DNA of 32,120 nucleotides from Bradyrhizobium guangdongense (GTDB taxonomy: Bacteria; Pseudomonadota; Alphaproteobacteria; Rhizobiales; Xanthobacteraceae): positions 1 through 32,120 of the forward strand of contig NZ_PPPT01000069.1 of NCBI RefSeq assembly GCF_006483445.1, read 5' to 3'. Both the position numbers and the translations under genes were made by a program. The notes under the pieces are model-generated. The model ran no database searches. It was not told the origin of the DNA and saw nothing but the letters and a program-made list of their open reading frames with translations. Shown piece after piece: positions 7,178 to 15,500 of the stretch (positions within the stretch are counted from its first letter, which is position 1; every line of letters starts with the position of its first letter).

Positions 7178-9406
7178 TTACTTCGTCAGCAACGCGAATG
7201 CACCGGTCCAGTCGTCGGGCGGCGGGGTTTCCTTGAACACCTTGATCCGTGCCTCGTAAAGCTTGAACAGCTTTTCGAGCGTGTCGGCGTCCTCGCTCTT
7301 GCGGCCGCGCTCGATCGCGTCGAGCGCGCCCTGCCAGTCGCGGCTGCGGTAGCAGGCGAGCATCTCGATCGTGATGTTGCGCAGGCGCTGGAAGGCGGCC
7401 GAGTGCATGACGTCCTCGCGGCCGGCAACGGCGTAGATCACCTCCGGCTCGGTCTTGCCCTTCACCATGATGAAGTCGAGCTCGAGGATCGCGAACTTGT
7501 CCTTGACGGCGAGCGCCGTCTTCGAGCCGACGATGATCGGGAAACCGTATTCCTTGGTCTGCCCCTCCAGGCGCGAGGCCAGATTGACGCTGTCGCCGAG
7601 CACCGAATAGTTCTTCTTCAGATCGGAGCCCATGTTGCCGACCACACCGATGCCGGTGTTGAGGCCGATGCCGACATTGAGCGGAATGTAGACGTGGCCG
7701 CCCTCGGCGGCCTCCTCCTCACGCTCCTTGTTGACCACATCGATGTGCTCGAGCATCTGGATCGCGGCCTCGCAGGCATTGACCTGGTGCGCGGCATCGT
7801 CAAGCGGCGCATTCCAGAACGCCATGATGGCGTCGCCCATGTATTTGTCGACATAGCCCTTCTGCTCAATGATCGCGTCGGTCAGCGGCGTCAAAAAGCG
7901 GTTCATCAGCGCGATCAGGCCCTGCGGATCGTGCTTGTAGCTCTCCGAGATGGTGGTGAAGCCGCGCACGTCGGAGAACATGATCGTCATCTCGCGCTCC
8001 TCGCCGCCGAGCACGACCTTTTCCGGCGCCTGCGCCATCTGCTCGACCAGGACGGGCGACATGTATTGCGCGAAGATGCCGCGGATCTGCTTGCGCTGCT
8101 GCTGCTCGCGCACGAAGCTCGCAAAAATCAGCGTCAGGTAGATCGCCGTGGTCGAGAGCATCGGATAGGTGGGATCGATCAGCAGGCGATAGCGTACATA
8201 GTAGTACCAAGAGACGCCGAGCAGAATCGAGGCGAAGAGTGCGCCGACGCCGACCAGCGTGACGGGTCCGAATCTCGGCGCGAAGATGATCACCAGGATG
8301 CCCATGACGATGGCGAACAGGAATTCCAGCGCGATGCCGTAGTTGGGCTGCGCGATCACCGAGCCGGTCAGCGCGCTCTCGAGCACCTGGGCGTGGATTT
8401 CGACGCCCGGCATCGCCGGCGACACCGGCGTCGTCTTGATGTCGTTGAGCCCCACGGCCGAGGTGCCGATCAGCACCAGCTTGCGCGAGAACTTGTCGGC
8501 CGGCGCGCGTCCCTCCAGCACGTCCACCGCCGAAACATAGATCGAAGGATCCTGGCGGGCGAAATGCACCCAGAGCTGGCCGTTCTTGTCGGTCGGGATC
8601 TGAAAACCCTTCACGCCGACGCTCTGGATGCCGCCCTTGTCGGCCTTGATGAAGATGGTGTCGGTGCCGGTGATGACGCGCAGCATCTCGAAGGTCAGCG
8701 CGGGCATGATGACGCCCTGGGCCTGCATGATGATGGGCACGCGCCGCACGATGCCGTCGCGCTCGGGCACGATGGTGAACAGGCCGCGGCCGGCGGCCGC
8801 CGTCTCGATGACGGGAACGTTGCGCAGCAGGCCGGGAAACTTGAACAGGAAGGGATGCGGGTCTTCGCCGAGCGTTGCGAGCCCGGTCTGCGGAAGCTTC
8901 TTGTCGAGCTCCGCATTGGGCGTCGGCACGCCCGACTCGCCCACCACGACGCGCGACTGCCTGATCGCCTGCGCAAAGATCTGGTCGTTGCTCGGCAGTG
9001 CCTTCAGCTTCTCGCGCGTCGCCTCATCGAGGCTGCGGAACGTGTCGGCCGCGATGTCCGGGTTGAGCCGATCGGGCTCGGAGAACACCACGTCGAAGGC
9101 GATCGCGGCCGCACCAAGCCGCGTCAGGTTGCTAACGAGATCGGCGACCTTGGTCCGCGGCCACGGCCACTGCCCGAGCGCCTTCAGGCTCTTCTCGTCG
9201 ATGTCGACGATCGTCACCGGCCTTGCCGTCTTGTGGCGGTGGTCGAGGACCTGGAAGTGATCGAAGGTGCGGACGCGAAGCTCCTCGACCGGGGCCGGAT
9301 CGGCGATGCGCAAGGCGGCAAAGCCGACCAGCAGCACGAGGCAGATCAACCGCGCGTAGCCGAACCGCCGCGCGAACCACCGCCGCCATATCCTCAGCCG
9401 CTTCAT
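7178..9406 (-). CDS. CHASE2-domain class III adenylate cyclase
   Basis: Membrane-bound cyclase that likely makes cAMP in response to an extracytoplasmic signal. The 742-aa protein has one membrane helix (about 18-36), a large periplasmic CHASE2 domain (about 40-350, including VTIVDIDEKSLKALGQWPWPR), then about three helices (355-440) and a cytosolic class III cyclase domain (about 470-660). Metal-binding Asp residues are seen in FSDVRGF (about 477) and YMGDAIMAFW (about 525). YSVLGDSVNLASRLE near 600-615 is the substrate/transition-state segment; it has Ser where many class IIIb enzymes have Thr. Because catalytic residues are intact it should be active. ATG at 9404-9406 with GGCGGAAG upstream. 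It follows the giant adhesin gene by 111 bp on the same strand. Confidence 0.92.
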   Translation of the reverse strand: MKRLRIWRRWFARRFGYARLICLVLLVGFAALRIADPAPVEELRVRTFDHFQVLDHRHKTARPVTIVDIDEKSLKALGQWPWPRTKVADLVSNLTRLGAAAIAFDVVFSEPDRLNPDIAADTFRSLDEATREKLKALPSNDQIFAQAIRQSRVVVGESGVPTPNAELDKKLPQTGLATLGEDPHPFLFKFPGLLRNVPVIETAAAGRGLFTIVPERDGIVRRVPIIMQAQGVIMPALTFEMLRVITGTDTIFIKADKGGIQSVGVKGFQIPTDKNGQLWVHFARQDPSIYVSAVDVLEGRAPADKFSRKLVLIGTSAVGLNDIKTTPVSPAMPGVEIHAQVLESALTGSVIAQPNYGIALEFLFAIVMGILVIIFAPRFGPVTLVGVGALFASILLGVSWYYYVRYRLLIDPTYPMLSTTAIYLTLIFASFVREQQQRKQIRGIFAQYMSPVLVEQMAQAPEKVVLGGEEREMTIMFSDVRGFTTISESYKHDPQGLIALMNRFLTPLTDAIIEQKGYVDKYMGDAIMAFWNAPLDDAAHQVNACEAAIQMLEHIDVVNKEREEEAAEGGHVYIPLNVGIGLNTGIGVVGNMGSDLKKNYSVLGDSVNLASRLEGQTKEYGFPIIVGSKTALAVKDKFAILELDFIMVKGKTEPEVIYAVAGREDVMHSAAFQRLRNITIEMLACYRSRDWQGALDAIERGRKSEDADTLEKLFKLYEARIKVFKETPPPDDWTGAFALLTK

Positions 9407-9480
9407 GCCTGTTGGACTTCCGCCCTTAAGTTCCAGTTCGATTTTGGAGCGTTCGCGGACGGTTGGCTACGCCTTTTGGC

Positions 9481-9502
9481 GCGAAAAGCTGCGATTTTTC
9501 GC
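9481..9502 (-). terminator. Stem-loop after the giant adhesin gene
   Basis: GCGAAAA and TTTTCGC form a perfect 7-bp stem with an 8-base loop, extendable with a small bulge to GGCG/CGCC. It lies 15 bp after the TGA of the giant gene (9518-9520). There is no strong U-tract, so it may be a weak terminator or processing site rather than a full stop, leaving room for read-through into the cyclase gene. Confidence 0.35.
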
Positions 9503-9517
9503 CACCCGGGAGACGGC

Positions 9518-12500
9518 TCAGGCGAAGCCGCCGCCGTGGTTCGTGACGATGAAGTCGCCGGCGGTCAAATTGCCGACCAGCACGTTCTTGAGCAGGATCG
9601 TGTCGTGATCCTGCACGGTCAGCAGCGTGTCGTCGCCGACCTGCGTCTTGTTGACGTCGGTCCAGAAATCGACGCCGGTGAACTGGCGCAGGTCGATCTT
9701 GTCCACGCCGATCTCGAAATCCGCGACCGTGTGCTCGATGGCGATCAGCGGCGAGCCCGGCGCGAACACGAACTGGTCCTTGGCGGCGCCGCCGGTCAGC
9801 GTGTCGCCGGTATCGGTGGCGAAGATCACGTCCTTGCCGTCGGTGCCCTGCAGCGTGAGGCCCTGGCCCTCGGCGGCTTCGTTGAAGATGAAGTGGACGG
9901 TATCGAAGCGGCCGGCGGAATCCGTCACCGTCAGCGTGATCTGATCGGTGTCCGGCGGCGACTGGCCGGGATCGTAGGTGATGCCGCTCTCGAAGCCGAG
10001 ATTGATCTGGTCGAGCGTGCCCGAGCTCGGAGACTGATAGACGACGCTGTCCGGGTCGTGCGCGGTGATCGCGCTGACGGTGAAGGTATCCGTAGAGGCA
10101 CCGGCATCGGTGTCGACAACCTTGAGGTCGGTGATGATGTCGGTGTTGTTTTCGGTGATGTGCGAGACCAAAAAGCTCTCGGTGTCGATCACGGGGCCGC
10201 CGGCGGGCGCCGTCACGTCGGTGCCGATGCTGGCGACGGTGTCCGAGACCGGCGTGGTGCCGCCGGTGCCCGTGCTGGTGAGGTCAATCGTTGCCGGCGA
10301 GGCGCCGGTGATGCTGCCGGCATAGGTGTTGTCGAGGGCGTGGACGCCGAGCGCGCCCGGCGTGCCGGTAAAACCGTCGGCCGGCACGAAGCGGATCAGC
10401 GTCTCCGGGCTCAGCACCAGCGCGTGGTCGTCGCCGACCGAGCCGATGTCGATCCACGCGCTGCTGCCGGCGACTTCATATTGCCAGACGCCCTGCGCGG
10501 CGGTCGCAGCATCCGCGGTGACGGCAATGGCCTTCAGGCTCGCACCGGCATCGTCGTCATGGAACTTGCCCGCGAACAGATCGCTGATGGTGCTGCCGGC
10601 CGGATCGCTCTCATTGCCGGCGACGGAAGCAAGCGTCGCCGAATCCAGCGTCGGTGCGTCGTTGGCGCCTGATATCGCGATGGTAACGACCTGCCCGCCG
10701 GTCCCGGTCGCCGCGTGGCCGTCGCCCGGCAGAAGCGTATATTGCAGCGACAGCGTCTGGCCGGCGGCCAGGAAGTCGAAGGCCTCGCCGTTGGAGCTGA
10801 AATCCCAGGCGAACTGCGTGTGCGTCGCGGTGCCGTCGAGGACGTCGCCGGTCGGCAGGGTCAGATAGGTCGCGAGCGTGTTGTGCGCGATGCCGCCGAC
10901 CGCATCGGTCTGCAGCACGCCGTCGAGATAGACGTCGAGGTGGTCGAGCGACACCGCGACGTGGTCGGTGACGTCGGCGTCCGACAGGGTCAACGTGCCG
11001 TGTGCCGTCTGTCCGCCATCGGTCTCGGACTTGGTCTCGCCGGTGCTGTCGCCGCTCGCAACCGAGATGACCGGCGCATCGTTCTTGCCGGTGATGGTGA
11101 CGGTGACGTGCGCGGTATCCGTTCCGCCCTGGCCGTCGTCGAGCGTGACGGTGGAGACCAGCGTCACGGTCTGGTCTTCGCCGAGGAAATCCAGCGCGCC
11201 GTCGGCGATGGAATAGGTCCAGCCGATCGCGCCGTTGTTGGCGTTGCCGCCCTGCTGCAGCGTCAGCGCCTGCACGATGGCGTCGATCTGGCCCGACGTG
11301 AGCGAGCCCGAGAGATCGGTGCTGTGATCGGCGGCGGTCCAGGTCACGACATTGCCCGTGACCGCCGCGGTCGGCCGGTCGGTCAGGTCGATATCGGTAA
11401 AATGGATCGTGCCGGTGGCGTCCGGCACCGGATCGGTGTCTCCGGAGCCCGTGACGTTCTCGCGCTCGGCAAAGCTCGTGCTCTGCGAGGTCTCGGCAGC
11501 GGCGAAGGCCGGCGCGTCGTCGGCGGCATTGAGCGTGATCAGCGTATTGCCGCTGCCGTCGTCGCTGCCGGCGAAATGCGCGCCGCTGTAATCGCCGTCC
11601 AGCTTCAGCACGATGCTGTGGCCGTAGGCGTCGCTGACGGTGAGCTCGCCTTTCCCCGCGTCATAGGTCGCCGTGGTGCCGATGTCGTATTTGATGCTCG
11701 TGAGGTCGATCTTGTCGGTCGCCGACAGGCCGGCGATGGTCCCACCGAAGGTGTCGGTGCCGATCTCGAGCTCGGCATTGCCGCCGGAGAAGGTGACGGT
11801 CTGCGTCACGGTGCCTTCGAGCTTCAACGTCGCATCGGCGTCGAGGGTGACGGAGCCCGTGCCCGACAGCGAGCCGAACAGCGTCAGCGTGCCGCTGTTG
11901 ACCTCGATCGTGCCGGTGTTGGTGATGGTACCCGTGATCGACGTCGTGCCCCAGCTGTCGATCACGTTGGAGTTGGTGATGCCGAAGGTCAGGCCGTCCG
12001 CACTCGAGATCGCGGCGCCGTTGAGCAGGTCGATCGTGCCGGCATTGTCGATCGTCGACAGCGTGCCGAACACGGAGGTGCCCGACACCGTCCAGGTGCC
12101 GCCGGCCTCGTTGTTGAACGTCGCCGTCGCGACCGAGATATTGCCGTTGATCGCGCCTGAATTGTTGATGGTAACGGCACCGCCGGTCTCGACGATCGCA
12201 ACCGTCGTCGACGTCACCGTGCCGGCATCATCAGGGCCGATGGTGCCGGAATTGTCGATCGTTGCCGTGCCGGTCGTATTCTCCTGGATCGAGATCGCAG
12301 CTTCGCCATCGGCACCGACGACCGAGCCGGTGTTGGTGATGTGGGTCGAGCCGACGGCACTCGCGCCGTCCTGGACGATCTGGATGCCGACCCCGGTCGT
12401 GCCGGTAATGATGCCGTTGTTGGTGATGCTGACGTCGCCGGTGCCATTGGCGAGGACGTCGAGACCGATCGCGCCGCTCACGGACGCGCCGATCGTGGCC

Positions 12501-15500
12501 GTGACGTCGCCCGCACCGGTCGCGACGTGCTGCAGCACGATGCCGTCGCCGGACAGGCCGGTGACGGCGCCGCCGGTGGTCAGCGAGATGTCGCCGACGC
12601 CGTTCTGCGTCACGACAATGCCGTTGGCAGCGCCGGTCAAAACGCCGGTCGGCGTCAGCACGATGTCGGCAGCGTTGCCGGTCACGCCGCCCGACGCGGT
12701 GAAGTCGAGCGCATCGCCCGTGGTGGACGTGATATCGCCATTGCCGGTGACGGTGAAGGTGCCGCCGGTCGACGCCTCGCCGGCGATCGTTCCGGTGAAG
12801 CCCGAGCCCTTGTTGAGCTGAAGTGTGTCGGCACCGCCCGCAAACGTGACGGTCTGGGCGTCGGCGCCACCGAGCGCCAGCGTCGCGCCGTCGTCAATGA
12901 TCAGCGTGCCCGCACCGGTCAGGCCGCCCGCCAGATCCAGCGTACCGCCCTGCACCTCGATGGTGCCGGTGTTGGTGACGGCGGCCGTGATCGTGTTGGT
13001 GCCCGATACGCCGTAGAGATTGCCGGCATTGCTCAATGTGCCGTCGTTGATCGTGACGTCGGTCAGATAGAGCTTTGAGGTGCCGTCGGTCGACACCGTA
13101 CCGCCGGAATTGGTGACGGTGACGTTGGTCAGCTTCAACGTGCCGCCGTCGATCGCCTGCAGCGTCGCAGTGTTGATGATGAGATCGCCGATGATGTCGA
13201 GCGTGCCGCCGTCGGCCTGGATCACATTCTGGTTGGTGATCGTGTGCACGACCGGCGGATCGATCGTCAGCGTGCCGCTGGTCACGGTGATGGTGCCGGT
13301 ATTGGTGATATCGGCGTCGTTGATGGCGCTGGTGCCGGTCGATTCCAGCGTGCCCGCAATCGTCAGCGTGCCGCCGGCGATGGTCGCGCCGGCGAGGTCG
13401 AGGGTCGAGCCCGATTCGACCGAGACCGTACCAACGGTGTTGGTCACCGTCGTCGAAATCAGCTTCAGCGTCGAGTCGTTGATCGCGGCCAGCGTGCCCG
13501 TATTGGTGACGGCCTGGCCGTTGATGTCGAGCTCGCCGCCATTGGCCCGCAGCGTGCCGCTGTTGGCAATCGCCGCCGACGTCGTGGCCGACAGCGTCAG
13601 CAGGCCGGCAATGGCCTCGATGAGCCCGTTGTTGGTGATGGCGGTGTTGGTGGTCGAACTGGTGCCCGATGATCTCAGGGTGCCGGAGACGTTAAGCGCG
13701 CCGCCGGTGATGCCGACGCCGCTGATGTTCAGCGTCTTTAATGCGTCGACCTTGACCGTGCCGTTGTCGGTGATCGAGGCGCTCGAGACCGTCGTGTCGT
13801 TTAGCGTCAACGTCTTGGTGGCGTCGACCGTGATGCCGCCGCCGGTCACGGAGGCGCCATTGATGGCGCTATTGCCGGTGACGTGGATGCTGCCATTGTC
13901 GGTGACGGTGCCGCCGGTCACCGTGGTGCCATTCAAGGTCAGCGTCTTGGTCGCATCGATCGTGAGCTGGGTGTTGGCAAAGGCGTCGTTGACGATGGAG
14001 CTATCGCCGGTGATCTCGACCGTACCGAGATTGTTCACCGCCCCGCCCGTCAGCGTGACGCCATCAAGGCTCAGCGTCTTGGCGGCATCGACCTTCACCG
14101 TGCCGTTGTCGGTGATGGCGCTGTTGGTGATGCTGGTGTCGTCCAGCGTCAACGTCTTGGTCGCATCGACCGTGATGCCGCCGCCGGTCACCGCGGCGCC
14201 GTTGATGGCGCTGTTGCCGGTGACGTGAATGCTGCCGTTATCGGTGACGGTGCCGCCCGTGACGGTGGTTCCGTTCAGGGTCAGCGTCTTGGTCGCGTCG
14301 ATCGTGAGCTGGGTGTTGGCAAAGGCGTCGTTGACGATCGAGCTGTCGCCGGTGACCTCGACCGTGCCGAGATTGTTCACCGCCCCGCCCGTCAGCGTCA
14401 CGCCATCAAGGCTCAGCGTCTTGGCGGCATCGACCTTCACCGTGCCGTTGTCGGCGATGGCGCTGTTGGTGATGCTGGTGTCGTCCAGCGTGAGCGTCTT
14501 GGTGGCATCGACCGTAATGCCGCCGCCGGTCACCGCCGCGCCGTTGATGGCGCTGTTGCCGGTGACGTGAATGCTGCCATTGTCGGTGACGGTCCCGCCG
14601 GTCACCGTGGTTCCGTTCAGGGTCAGCGTATTGGTCGCGTCGATCGTGAGCTGGGTGTTGGCAAAGGCGTCGTTGACGATCGAGCTGTCGCCGGTGACCT
14701 CGACCGTGCCGAGATTGTTGACCGCGCCGCCGGTCAGCGTCACGCCATTCAATTTCAGCGTCTTCGACGCATCGACCTTCACCGTGCCATTGTCGGTAAT
14801 CGCACTGCTGGTGACCGTGGTGTCGTTCAGCGTCAGCGTCTTGATCGCGTCGACCGTGATGCCACCGCCGGTCACCGCCGCGCTGTTGATGGCGCTATTC
14901 CCGGTGACGTGGATCGTACCGTTATCCGTGACCGTGCCGCCGGTGATGGTTGTCCCGCTCAGCGTCAGCGTCTTCGACGCATCGATCTTGACGGTGCCGT
15001 TGTCGGTGATGGCGCTGTTGGTGACGCTGGTGTCGTTCAGCGTCAACGTCCTGGCCGCATCGACCGTGATACCGCCGCCGGTCACCGCAGCGCCGCTGAT
15101 GGCGCTGTTGCCGGTAACGTGGATCGAACCGTTGTCGGTGACGGTGCCGCCTGTGACCGTGGTGCCGTTCAGGACCAGCGCGCCGGCCGCGGCAATCGTG
15201 ATCGTGCCGCCGGCATTGTCGACGGTCTCGTTGTCGAATTCGGCGGTGCCGTTGACGTCGACCGCGCCGGTATTGCCGAGCGTGCCGTTCTTGATGACGC
15301 TGCTACCGTCGAGCTCCAGCGTGCCTTCGATCGTGACCGTGCCGCCGTCGATGGTCCCGTTGTTCAATGCGAGGGTCGCACCGCTGTCGACCTCAAAAGT
15401 ACCGCCGGTGTTGGTGATGGTGCCGAGCAGGTTGAGGGTGCCGCCGGACAGATCCAGCGTACCGGAATTGGTGATCGTGGTCTGGCTGCCGAAATCGCCG

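Noticed and set aside
7403..10672. Very long plus-strand open frame (1089 aa) opposite the cyclase and the adhesin C-terminus
   Set aside because: It is antisense to two genes with clear domains, is rich in Asp/Arg/His/Gln in the manner of GC-rich shadow frames, and shows no domain or ribosome site.
13722..15182. Regular repeats considered as a CRISPR array
   Set aside because: Repeat units are 210/342 bp, in frame and coding, with no short repeat-spacer structure and no cas genes.
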